From Streptomyces guryensis (lineage in GTDB: Bacteria > Actinomycetota > Actinomycetes > Streptomycetales > Streptomycetaceae), in assembly GCF_021261325.1 (NCBI RefSeq), contig NZ_JAJSBI010000008.1:300320-364319 (forward strand): DNA of 64,000 nucleotides, read 5' to 3'. The translations under genes and the position numbers were made by a program. A model generated the notes under the pieces. That model searched no databases, had not been told where the DNA came from, and saw only the letters and a program-made list of their open reading frames with translations. Positions within the stretch are counted from its first letter, which is position 1. Every line of letters starts with the position of its first letter. Positions 15,219 through 22,967 of the stretch are shown one piece after another.

Positions 15219-17642
15219 TCAGCGCTGCAGGGTGAGGAGGCCCGGCCGCCACGGCAGTTGGTCGTAGGGGCCGCTCGCGGTGGGGGACTTGCCCTGGTAG
15301 AGGAGCTGCAGGTTGCAGGGGTCGATGGTCATGGTCTGGTCGGGGTTGTTGCGGACCAGGTCACCGTGGCTGATGTCGTTGGTCCAGGTGGCACCGCTGT
15401 TGGCCTTGCCGGCGAAGGGGTTGGACTCGGTGGCGGCCTGCGGGGTCCATGAACCGCTCAGGCTGGAGGCCGTGAACGAGCGGAAGTAGCGCTGCTCGTT
15501 CGCACCCCGCGCCTCGACGATCATGAGGTACTGGTTCTGGCCCTGGACCTTGTAGACCTGCGGCGCCTCGAACAGGTTCTTCGTCGTGTCGCTCATGACC
15601 GTCGTGTACGACGACCCGAAGCTGCCCGGGAAGTTCCCGATCGGCATGCTCGCCCGGTAGATCTTGCCGTTGTCACCGGCGAAGAACAGGTACATGTTCT
15701 GCCCGTCGGCGATCAGGGTCTGGTCGATCGGAGCGGCGCCGGGGATGCTGCCGGTGAACAGCGCCTGCGGCGCGGACCAGCCGTTGGGGTTGGTGGGGTC
15801 GCTGGAGGTGCGGTAGACGAAGGGTGACGCACCCCATTGGGACGCCAGCACCCAGATGTTCTTGGGCGCGAAGTAGAACAGCGTGGGCGCCACCGCGGCC
15901 CGGCTCATCCCGGTCTGGCCGGCCGACGCCATGTCCGACCAGTTCGTGAAGGGGGCGAACGCCATCGAGCCGTATGACGATCCCGACACGCTCGACGCGT
16001 AGACCAGGTGCTTGCCGTTGTACACCACGTCGGTGAAGTCCTTCACCGCGGACCACCCGTTCGCCGGCTGCGCCAACGCACCCGTCGACGTCCACCGGTA
16101 CGTGGACGGAAGAGCACACGTGCTGCCCGTCTGCGTGGGCGTCGTCGGGGTCGACGGCCTGAAGTTCCAGTGCTGGTTGGCGGCGCCGCCGCCCGAGTCC
16201 CAGATCTGGACGGGAGTGCCGTTGGCGGTCTTTCCGCCGGGGATCTCCAGCGCCCGGCCGCTGGCGACGTTGGTCAGCGTGTAGGAGCCATCACTGTTCC
16301 GGTGGGCCCGCCAGTGCTGGTTGGCGCCGCCGCCCGAGTCCCAGACCGTCATCCTCGTCCCGTTGGCCGTCTGGTTGCCCGGCTCGTCCAGTACCCGGCC
16401 GCTGGCGACGTTGGTCAGCGTGTAGGAGCCGTCGCTGTTCTGGCCGGCCCGCCACTGCTGGTTGGAGGCACCGCCGGCGTCCCACACCTGGAGCGGGGTG
16501 CCGTTGCCGTTGTGTCCCGCGGGCTGGTCGAGAACGCGTCCGGAGGCCGCGTTGGAGAGCGTGTAGACGGTGCCGGAGGTAATGCCCCCGCTCTGCGTGC
16601 CGCCGCTGCCCAGGGCGGTGAGGACCGCGCTGTAGGCGGACTTCTTGTTGCCGCCCGCGTCGAACAGCAGCGGGTTCTCACCGGTGCGCCAGGAGTCACT
16701 GTCGCGGATGCCCCACACCGTGATGCCCGTGCAGCGAGCGACGTTCATGCACGCCTGGACGGCGTTGGCGTACGCCGTCGGCGACGCCTGGGCGATGTCG
16801 AGCTCGGTGATCTGGACGTCCACGCCGAGCGCGGCGAACCTGGACAGAGTGGTCTGGAAGCCGGCCGGCGGCCCGCCTGCGCCGAAGTGGCTCTGGAAGC
16901 CGACGCAGTCGATGGGCACACCACGGGACCTGAAGTCCTTGACCATCGCGTACACGCCCTGCGTCTTCGCGTCGGTCCAGTTCTCGATGTTGTAGTCGTT
17001 GTAGCAGAGCTTGGCCGAGGGGTCGGCGGCCCGCGCGGTGCGGAACGCCTCCTCGATGAAGCCGTTGCCCAGCACGTCCTGGAACACCGAGCTGCGGTGC
17101 CGGCCACTGCCGCCGTCGGCGAACGCCTCGTTGACCACGTCCCAGGCATAGATCTTGCCCTTGAAGTGGTTCATCTCAGTCGTGATGTGGTTCTTCATCA
17201 CACTGCGAAGAGTGTCGGCGTCGGTGATGGACTTCACCCAGCCGGGCAGCTGCGAGTGCCACACCAGGGTGTGGCCCCGCATTCGCTGGCCGTGCGCGGT
17301 GGCGTGGCCGACGATCGAGTCGGCGGGGGCGAAGTTGAACGACCCGCGGGAGGGTTCGGTGGTGTCCCACTTCATCTCGTTCTCCGGGGTGATCATGTTG
17401 AACTCCCGGTCGAGAATCGTGGAGTACGTCGAGTCGCCGAGCTTGCCCGAAGGCACTGCCGTACCGAAGTAGCGGCCGCTGCCGGCCGCTGCGGCGGCCA
17501 GCGTGCGGGCATCCGGCGTGTGTGCGGCCAGAGCGACCAGCGGTACAGCAGCACCAGCGGCGGCGAGGACCACGGCCGCGGCGAGCACGCGGCGGGTGGC
17601 CGGACGGCGGCGATGAGAGCGGTTCTGATCTGACAACGGCAT
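15219..17642 (-). CDS. Trimodular GH10 xylanase - CBM13 - GH62 arabinofuranosidase
   Basis: An 807-residue secreted enzyme with two catalytic domains. After a signal peptide (about 1-40) comes GH10 endo-xylanase (about 48-345; acid/base Glu172 in WDVVNEAF, nucleophile Glu280 in ITELDI), then a ricin-type CBM13 of three repeats (about 355-490, each ending NQQW/NQHW), a Pro/Thr linker, and a GH62 alpha-L-arabinofuranosidase (about 505-807; FTDVVYNGKHLVYASS, GAAPIDQTLIADGQNMYLFF, EAPQVYK). One chain could remove arabinose side groups and cut the xylan backbone. AGAAGGA precedes ATG 17642. Confidence 0.94.
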   Translation of the reverse strand: MPLSDQNRSHRRRPATRRVLAAAVVLAAAGAAVPLVALAAHTPDARTLAAAAAGSGRYFGTAVPSGKLGDSTYSTILDREFNMITPENEMKWDTTEPSRGSFNFAPADSIVGHATAHGQRMRGHTLVWHSQLPGWVKSITDADTLRSVMKNHITTEMNHFKGKIYAWDVVNEAFADGGSGRHRSSVFQDVLGNGFIEEAFRTARAADPSAKLCYNDYNIENWTDAKTQGVYAMVKDFRSRGVPIDCVGFQSHFGAGGPPAGFQTTLSRFAALGVDVQITELDIAQASPTAYANAVQACMNVARCTGITVWGIRDSDSWRTGENPLLFDAGGNKKSAYSAVLTALGSGGTQSGGITSGTVYTLSNAASGRVLDQPAGHNGNGTPLQVWDAGGASNQQWRAGQNSDGSYTLTNVASGRVLDEPGNQTANGTRMTVWDSGGGANQHWRAHRNSDGSYTLTNVASGRALEIPGGKTANGTPVQIWDSGGGAANQHWNFRPSTPTTPTQTGSTCALPSTYRWTSTGALAQPANGWSAVKDFTDVVYNGKHLVYASSVSGSSYGSMAFAPFTNWSDMASAGQTGMSRAAVAPTLFYFAPKNIWVLASQWGASPFVYRTSSDPTNPNGWSAPQALFTGSIPGAAPIDQTLIADGQNMYLFFAGDNGKIYRASMPIGNFPGSFGSSYTTVMSDTTKNLFEAPQVYKVQGQNQYLMIVEARGANEQRYFRSFTASSLSGSWTPQAATESNPFAGKANSGATWTNDISHGDLVRNNPDQTMTIDPCNLQLLYQGKSPTASGPYDQLPWRPGLLTLQR

Positions 17643-17686
17643 GTCCTTCTGACACAGCGGGCCTTGATCCGGCCCCGGTTACCCGC

Positions 17687-17714
17687 CAGTTGCCGCCACG
17701 CGCACAAAGGTTGC
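17687..17714 (-). promoter_or_regulatory. Shared sigma promoter-like element (xylanase gene)
   Basis: Minus-strand GCAACC (17714-17709), 16 bases, CAACTG (17692-17687), 45 bases before the xylanase ATG. The flanking CGCG-GCAACCTTT is shared with the ricin-hydrolase element. Confidence 0.65.
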
Positions 17715-17759
17715 CGCGATCGAAGAAGAGTCTTCACGGCCGCCGTCACCTTCCCCAGC

Positions 17760-18060
17760 CCAGTTCCACTGCGACCTGCCGGCCACCATGGGGGCCACCG
17801 GCTTCGACGGGACCGACGCCGGCCCTGCCGACCGGGCCCCGTCAGCGGCTGGCGCGGCCTCCCCGCGACCGTCACCGCGACCACTGGCACCCAGCCCGGA
17901 CGGACGCCGCCTGCACGTGGTCCACAACCGGAGCTGGTCGCCCACCGAGGTCCAGTCCCCCGTGGAGCTGACCGACGTCCTCAACGGCCCACCGGTCCGT
18001 ACGGGGCCGCCGGTGCGCCCGGGTGCCCGGGACGTGCGGGTCTTCGCCGGGCCGGTGGCC
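17760..18060 (+). pseudogene. Possible GH42 beta-galactosidase C-terminal remnant
   Basis: A plus-strand frame contains DGRRLHVVHNRSWSPTEV, then VELTDVLNG and GARDVRVF, which resembles the C-terminal beta-sandwich of GH42 beta-galactosidases (GrrxxFxxNhsxxPxxV...DxLtG...wDVrVL). Nothing of the catalytic barrel is present upstream, and the frame has no clear start. The remaining 500 bases between the xylanase and the sensor gene hold the xylanase promoter and a strong hairpin at 18132-18165. Confidence 0.35.
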
Positions 18061-18131
18061 GACCCGGCGACACCTGCTGCGCTGGTACTCGACCCGGGGC
18101 GCCTCACCGGGATCTGCTCGGCCATCGGGCT

Positions 18132-18165
18132 TGTGCGGCAAGGGGACTCGCCCCCTTGCCGCACA
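18132..18165. terminator. Terminator hairpin after sigma/sensor operon
   Basis: Perfect 14-bp inverted repeat (TGTGCGGCAAGGGG / CCCCTTGCCGCACA) with a 6-base loop, 8 bases past the stop of the sensor gene. A strong intrinsic-type terminator closing the sigma operon. Confidence 0.8.
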
Positions 18166-18172
18166 GCGGCGT

Positions 18173-18958
18173 TCACCGGGTCGGGACGAACCCTCCCCGG
18201 ACCGACGCGGAGCCGCCCGAACCCTGAGCGTCGACGCGGTAGCCGTCGCCCGCCGCGCTGCGCACGCCGGTGCCGTTGTTGAACTGGGCGGCGAGCTCAA
18301 AGCTCCCGGCCGGCACGGTCAGGCCCGGCTTGAGGACCCAGCGGTAGACCAGCGTGCCGCCGGCCTCCTTGACGGTGACGGTGAAGTCACCACTCGGCAG
18401 GGTCTGCCAGGTGCCGGTGCTCCGCACCCCGCCGGTCTGCACGATCCGCATCTCGATCGTGAGCGAGGTGAGCGGCTGGGCCGTCTTGAGGACGAGGTTG
18501 CTCTGCGTCCAGTAGACGGTGCTGCGCGGGTCCATCGAGCCGGCCGACCACAGCGCCCCGTTCTGGCTCTCGCCGGCGGCCGGCGATGCACTGGTGGCCG
18601 GCGGAGTCGGGCGCGCGCTGCCCGGGGTGGTGACCGGGGCCGGCACAACAGGGGTGGGGCGGCCCGATGCCGGGTGCGGGGAGCTGACGGTCGGGGACGG
18701 AGCGGCAGGTGTGGTCACGGTGGCCGTCGCCGACGTTTTCGCGACGATGGCGGCGACGGCGAGGCCGCCGGTCGCCAGGATGCCGGTGGCGGCGAGCCCG
18801 GCGAGCGCGACCCTGGTCCCAGACCTCGCGAACGGCCGCGCGCGGTGACGGACGGCGGGGCCGGCCACGCCGCGTTGCACCCGGGCCAGCATCCGCGCAT
18901 GGTCGGGCCGGTGGGCCTGGGCGGCCTCGCGCAGCCGACGGGCAATCTCCTCGTTCAC
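18173..18958 (-). CDS. Single-pass membrane sensor / anti-sigma candidate coupled to the sigma factor
   Basis: 261 residues. Start GTG 18958 overlaps the sigma-factor stop by four bases (GTGA). Residues 1-47 are a basic cytoplasmic tail (RRLREAAQAHRPDHARMLAR), 48-72 a membrane helix, about 75-130 a Pro/Thr/Ser linker, and about 130-261 an external domain rich in beta strands (ALWSAGSMDPRSTVYWTQSN, LTSLTIEMRI, GTLVYRWVLKPG). The layout is that of a transmembrane anti-sigma factor, although no zinc-binding HxxxCxxC is present. The outer domain has the aromatic, strand-rich look of a carbohydrate-binding module (inference). Its genes' company of cellulose and xylan enzymes suggests it senses polysaccharide. 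Confidence 0.75.
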   Translation of the reverse strand: MNEEIARRLREAAQAHRPDHARMLARVQRGVAGPAVRHRARPFARSGTRVALAGLAATGILATGGLAVAAIVAKTSATATVTTPAAPSPTVSSPHPASGRPTPVVPAPVTTPGSARPTPPATSASPAAGESQNGALWSAGSMDPRSTVYWTQSNLVLKTAQPLTSLTIEMRIVQTGGVRSTGTWQTLPSGDFTVTVKEAGGTLVYRWVLKPGLTVPAGSFELAAQFNNGTGVRSAAGDGYRVDAQGSGGSASVRGGFVPTR

Positions 18959-19485
18959 CGCTTCCTCGTCCCTGCCACCAGGTCCCCGACCGCTCGTCCG
19001 CCAAGTGTCCTTTCCAGCTCGGCCATTCCCTTCGAGGTCTGGCTCTTCACCGTACCGACGGAGATGCCCAGCGCCACCGCCGTGTCCTTCTCCGACAGGT
19101 CGAAGGCGTGCCGCAGCACCACGCAGGCGCGCTTGCGGAACGGCAGCCGGGCGAGCGCCGCGCGGACGTCCAGCACGGCCGCCATGTCCGGCCCCTCGAC
19201 CTTCTCGGGGCTGCGGGACCAGAACAGCGTGAGCCGGCGTCGCTCGCGCACCGCGCTGCGGATCCGTCCCCGCGCCAGGTTGGCCACCACACCGCGGGCG
19301 TAGGCGAGCGGGTGGTCGGCCTGGCGCAACCGGTCCCAGCGCTGCCACAGGGCGACCAGGGCATCCGCCGCGAGGTCGTCCGCCGCGTCGCTCTCGCCGG
19401 TCAGGAGGTGTGCTAGACGAGCGAGTTCGGCATAGTGGCGTTCGAAGAATTCGTGGAACTCCGCGGACGCGTCGTCGAGGAGCAT
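18955..19485 (-). CDS. SigE-family extracytoplasmic-function sigma factor
   Basis: A 176-residue ECF sigma factor. Region 2 (about 10-75) reads FERHYAELARLAHLLTGESD...ADALVALWQRWDRL; region 4 (about 110-165) has LPFRKRACVVLRHAFDLSEK then VALGISVGTVKSQTSKGMAE, with the SQTSKG recognition helix typical of the actinobacterial SigE (SACE/TIGR02983-like) group. AGGAGAGGG precedes ATG 19485. It is translationally coupled to the membrane protein downstream. It lies between the xylanase and expansin genes whose promoters share a two-block motif, so it is the obvious candidate to read those promoters. Confidence 0.88.
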   Translation of the reverse strand: MLLDDASAEFHEFFERHYAELARLAHLLTGESDAADDLAADALVALWQRWDRLRQADHPLAYARGVVANLARGRIRSAVRERRRLTLFWSRSPEKVEGPDMAAVLDVRAALARLPFRKRACVVLRHAFDLSEKDTAVALGISVGTVKSQTSKGMAELERTLGGRAVGDLVAGTRKR

Positions 19486-19574
19486 CCCCCGGTCGCCCTC
19501 TCCTGGCAATGATGTGCGCGTTGGTTGCACGTTTAACAACAATGGGGGGCGCAGCCTAACAGCGCCCAGCCCGG

Positions 19575-19602
19575 GATACGAACGGCGGTCGTGCTCGGTT
19601 GC
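19575..19602 (-). promoter_or_regulatory. Candidate autoregulatory promoter of the sigma operon
   Basis: Minus-strand GCAACC (19602-19597), 16 bases, CGTATC (19580-19575), about 90 bases before the sigma start. The -35-like block and spacing match the shared element, but the -10-like block differs. A second GCAACC at 19528-19523 is followed after 16 bases by CCAGGA, but that overlaps the ribosome site and is less likely. Confidence 0.35.
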
Positions 19603-19631
19603 GGGCCGGTGAAGGCTGACCGGCGGGCTGC

Positions 19632-20600
19632 TCAATGCCGGGCGCACTGGACGCCGGTCGGCTGCGTGACGTCCGGCCGCACGGCGAGGCCGTCGACGGT
19701 CAGCCGCTCCCCGTGGATGTCGGTGATCCCGAGCGCTCCGCCGCGGCTGGTGCCGTCGGCGGACAGGAAGTAGTCGTGGTCGGTGCGGGGCAGCCGCCGC
19801 CGGCCGCCGGCGGTCCGCACCTCCAGCGCGGCCACCGGGTTCGGGTGGCCGATCACCTGGATCCCGCGCCACCACTTGGTGGACCCGCTCTTGTACCGGA
19901 TGGCGATCGTGCCCGGCAGGTCCGGGCTCAGCAGCGACCAGGTCATCGGCAGCCGGCCCACCGACAGGTCGGCGAGCTTGGCGAACGCCTGTCGGCTGAG
20001 GTCGAGTCGCCCCGGCGCGCAGGGCCATGGGCATTCGTTGCCGATCCGTACCGTGATGGTGGCTCCGCCGGCCGCCCGGACCAGTACGTGGGCCCCGCAC
20101 GCCTTGGCCGACTCATCGTCGGTGACGTTCATCGCCGCGGCCATCAGGTCGTCGGACGGCCCGTGCCGGCAGGAGCCGCTGCCGTCGCCGGCGGCGTAGG
20201 CGGTGCCGGCCCCCTGGTAGCTGACGGCCGGTCTGATCCGTCCGGCCAGGGCCGCCGCCCTGGAGCTCGCGGGCGCGGTACTGGTGGCCGAGGCCGCCGG
20301 AGTGGCCGAAGGCGACGGCGTGGCCGAGGCCGAAGCCGGGATCGCCGGACTGGCCGAGGCCGTCAGCTGCACCGTCGCACCCGCACCGCCGCCCGCCGCA
20401 GACCCGACGCCGGACGGGGTGGCCGCCCGCACGCCTGCGGCGGCCGCGTCGGCTGCCCTTCCGATACCGGTTCCGCTCCCGGTGCGGACGGTCAGGGCCA
20501 GGCACGCCGGCACACCGATGACCGGCAGCCCCAAGGGAATGCCCGTGACCGGTCCGCGCCTGCGCCACGGTTGCGGCGCGGCGTGCTTCGTTGTCCTCAT
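19632..20600 (-). CDS. Secreted bacterial expansin
   Basis: 322 residues, start ATG 20600. A signal/anchor segment (about 18-40) and an Ala/Ser/Thr/Pro-rich linker (about 45-125) precede a double-psi beta-barrel D1 domain (GAGTAYAAGDGSGSCRHG, AAAMNVTDDESAKACGAH, RLDLSRQAFAKLAD) and a CBM63-like D2 domain (KWWRGIQVIGHPNPVAALEV). This matches Bacillus EXLX1-type expansins, which loosen cellulose/hemicellulose contacts without hydrolysis. Of the two key acidic residues the second (LDLS) is present, while the position of the first appears to be Asn in IGNECPW. Divergent from the wall-anchored hydrolase, each with a shared-type promoter. Confidence 0.85.
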   Translation of the reverse strand: MRTTKHAAPQPWRRRGPVTGIPLGLPVIGVPACLALTVRTGSGTGIGRAADAAAAGVRAATPSGVGSAAGGGAGATVQLTASASPAIPASASATPSPSATPAASATSTAPASSRAAALAGRIRPAVSYQGAGTAYAAGDGSGSCRHGPSDDLMAAAMNVTDDESAKACGAHVLVRAAGGATITVRIGNECPWPCAPGRLDLSRQAFAKLADLSVGRLPMTWSLLSPDLPGTIAIRYKSGSTKWWRGIQVIGHPNPVAALEVRTAGGRRRLPRTDHDYFLSADGTSRGGALGITDIHGERLTVDGLAVRPDVTQPTGVQCARH

Positions 20601-20639
20601 GCCCGTCCATCCGGTAGTTCGACTCGGCCTTCCGGCTCC

Positions 20640-20667
20640 CAGTTGCCGCAGGAGACGAGAAGGTTGC
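20640..20667 (-). promoter_or_regulatory. Shared sigma promoter-like element (expansin gene)
   Basis: Minus-strand GCAACC (20667-20662), 16 bases, CAACTG (20645-20640), 40 bases before the expansin ATG. The -10-like half GCGGCAACTGG is identical to that of the xylanase element over 11 bases. Confidence 0.65.
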
Positions 20668-20736
20668 CGCCCCGACGCTGATTTCTCGGCGACCGGTGCA
20701 CGGACGAAAGGGATCTGACGAAGATCGGATACGGCG

Positions 20737-20764
20737 GCAACCTTTCCATCCCGCGCGGCCACCT
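20737..20764 (+). promoter_or_regulatory. Shared sigma promoter-like element (anchored hydrolase gene)
   Basis: Plus-strand GCAACC (20737-20742), 16 bases, CCACCT (20759-20764), 77 bases before the GTG start of the hydrolase. It is back to back with the expansin element, 69 bases away. Confidence 0.55.
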
Positions 20765-20841
20765 AGGGGTGCACCACCGCGGCGAGCGCTGTCAGCCGCG
20801 TTGCGCCACCCGTAACCACGCACTCCGATCGGGAGCCCCAC

Positions 20842-22617
20842 GTGTCACCTGACGACCCGACAACCGCCGATGAGCCGACGCCTCGGGGCCGTACGCACCG
20901 CCGTGGCCGAACGCGCCGCCACATCGTGGCGGGGGCGGTGGCGGCCCTGCTGGCAGGGGCCGGCGCGGGCGCCCTGGCGCTCAGCGCGGAAGCCGCGCCG
21001 ACCGTCGCCGTCACCGTCGACGCAGGCACCTCACTGGGCACGATGCCCAGCACCGGGGTCGGCCTCAACACGGCGGTCTACGACGCCTACATGAACGACG
21101 CCTCGGCGGCGTCGCTGATGAAGGCGGCCGGGATCCGGCAGTTGCGCTTCCCCGGCGGCTCGGTCGCGGACGCCTACCACTGGAAGACGCATACCGTGAC
21201 CGGCGGCAGCTGGGCCGCCCCGGGCACCGACTTCGACCACTTCATGGCCACCGCGAAGAAGGTCGGCGCCCAACCGATCATCACCGCCAACTACGGGTCC
21301 GGGACCCCCCAGGAGGCCGCCGGCTGGGTCAAGTACGCCAACGTCGACAAGGGCTACGGCGTGAAGTACTGGGAGATCGGCAACGAGATCCCCGGCAACG
21401 GGCACTACGGCAGCAAATGGGAGGTCGACACTCACGCCGACAAGAGCCCGACGGCGTACGCGAAGAACCTGCTCGCCTACGCGAAGGCGATGAAGGCCGT
21501 GGACCCGACGGTGAAGATCGGGGCGGTGCTCACCACTCCGGGCTCCTGGCCGGACGGGCTGAAAGCTTCCGGCGACAAGGCCGACTGGAACCACACCGTG
21601 CTCTCCATCGCGGGCAAGTCGATCGACTTCGTGATCATCCACTGGTACCCGAGCGGTGCCGGCACGGCCGACATCCTGAACACCCCCGCCCAGATCGCCG
21701 GCACCACCTCCGCGGTGCGCTCACTGCTCGACACCTACGCAGGCCCGCACGCCGCCTCGGTGAAGATCGCGGTCACCGAGACCTCCAGCGCCATGTCGCC
21801 GGCCCAGACCAGCCAGGCCGCGGCCCTGTTCGCGCCGGACACGTACATGAGCTGGCTCGAGCACGGGGCCGTCAACGTCGACTGGTGGGACTTGCACAAC
21901 GGCATGGGCAAGCCCACCACCGTCAACGGCGAGACCGACTACCAGGACGGGGGCGTGCTCTCCGTCGGATCCTGCTCCGGCGGGACCTGCGAACCGGCCC
22001 GCGAAACGCCCTTCCCCACCTACTGGGGCATCCGCTCGCTGACCGCACTCGCACAGCCCGGCGACACCATGGTCAAGGCGTCCTCGGCCAACCGGTCGGT
22101 CGCCGTGCACGCGGTGCGGAGCAGCAACGGCGGCCTGAACGTCATGCTGATCAACAAGAACCCGCAGAACGCGGCGCAGGTGTCGCTCTCCTACGCCGGA
22201 TACACCCCGGCCCCAGAGACGGTCAGGACCGTTTCGTTCACCAAGGGCGGCACCGCTCTGACCACGGCGACGCGGGGAACGGCGGCCGCACAGACGCTGC
22301 CCCCGTACTCGATCACGACTCTCCAGCTGAAGCGCGCGTCGGCGGCCACCCGCGCTGACGCCCCGTCTCCTGCCCCCACTCCGACCGCCGCTGCGCCGGT
22401 TGCCTCCGCCTCGGGCGCGATCGGGACCCGAGCGCAGGCCACGGCAGCCGGCGCACCCGTCGGCCGGCCGGCCCGGAGCAGCACGACCGGCGGCCTGGCT
22501 TCCACCGGGATGAGCAATGCTGTCACCTACAGCGCCGTCGGCGGCCTGCTGGCCGTGGCCGCCGGCTCCGTGCTGGTGCTTCGCATACGCCGCAGCAGGG
22601 TTTCGCACGGCAGGTGA
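20842..22617 (+). CDS. Cell-wall-anchored clan-A glycoside hydrolase (arabinofuranosidase-like)
   Basis: 591 residues from GTG 20842 (GGGAG 7 bases ahead). An Arg-rich signal peptide (about 1-50) is followed by a TIM-barrel hydrolase: LRFPGGSVADAYHWKT, acid/base Glu182 in WEIGNEIPG, probable nucleophile Glu313 in AVTETSSA, and DWWDLHNG. This pattern is shared by GH51/GH39/GH44-type enzymes; the exact family is unclear. A C-terminal beta domain and a Pro/Ala linker lead to a sortase signal: LASTG (552-556), a hydrophobic helix and RIRRSR tail. LAXTG is the class E sortase motif of actinomycetes, so the enzyme should be held on the cell surface. Confidence 0.82.
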   Translation: MSPDDPTTADEPTPRGRTHRRGRTRRHIVAGAVAALLAGAGAGALALSAEAAPTVAVTVDAGTSLGTMPSTGVGLNTAVYDAYMNDASAASLMKAAGIRQLRFPGGSVADAYHWKTHTVTGGSWAAPGTDFDHFMATAKKVGAQPIITANYGSGTPQEAAGWVKYANVDKGYGVKYWEIGNEIPGNGHYGSKWEVDTHADKSPTAYAKNLLAYAKAMKAVDPTVKIGAVLTTPGSWPDGLKASGDKADWNHTVLSIAGKSIDFVIIHWYPSGAGTADILNTPAQIAGTTSAVRSLLDTYAGPHAASVKIAVTETSSAMSPAQTSQAAALFAPDTYMSWLEHGAVNVDWWDLHNGMGKPTTVNGETDYQDGGVLSVGSCSGGTCEPARETPFPTYWGIRSLTALAQPGDTMVKASSANRSVAVHAVRSSNGGLNVMLINKNPQNAAQVSLSYAGYTPAPETVRTVSFTKGGTALTTATRGTAAAQTLPPYSITTLQLKRASAATRADAPSPAPTPTAAAPVASASGAIGTRAQATAAGAPVGRPARSSTTGGLASTGMSNAVTYSAVGGLLAVAAGSVLVLRIRRSRVSHGR

Positions 22618-22967
22618 CCCCCGCCGCGCCCGCGGCTGACGGCCCGGCAGCACCGCCGCCCACCCGTGCACCCACCGTGGCGGGCGCGCCGGGCCGCCGG
22701 CCTCCGTGCCGGTGTCGACGGCACCAGGAAATGTGTCTGCAGTGAGGACGGCGGAGCGATCGTGCAGGCGTGGGCGGCGGAACCGCCACGGTGATCAGCC
22801 CGGCGCCAGACTGACGAGTGCGGGGCCGCGCAGCGGCGATCCGCACGATCGATCGACGTGATCACCCGATCGTGAGTTCTTCCGGACTCCCGCCCGATAT
22901 GACGCGATGCTCGAAGGGACGGCGCGTGACCGGCGCCGCCCGGATGGGCTGTGGGTGGGGGAAGAGC
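22618..22967. other. Intergenic region before prenyl-synthase operon
   Basis: No gene is supported in these 350 bases. They contain an 8-bp inverted repeat CACGATCG (22844-22851) / CGATCGTG (22867-22874) and a further CGATCGTG at 22756-22763, possible regulator sites for the downstream operon. Confidence 0.4.

Noticed and set aside
15010..20770. GCGGCAACC leaders as a riboswitch such as the c-di-AMP (ydaO) element
   Set aside because: Conservation is limited to two short blocks at fixed spacing, without shared stems, which suits a promoter far better than a structured RNA.
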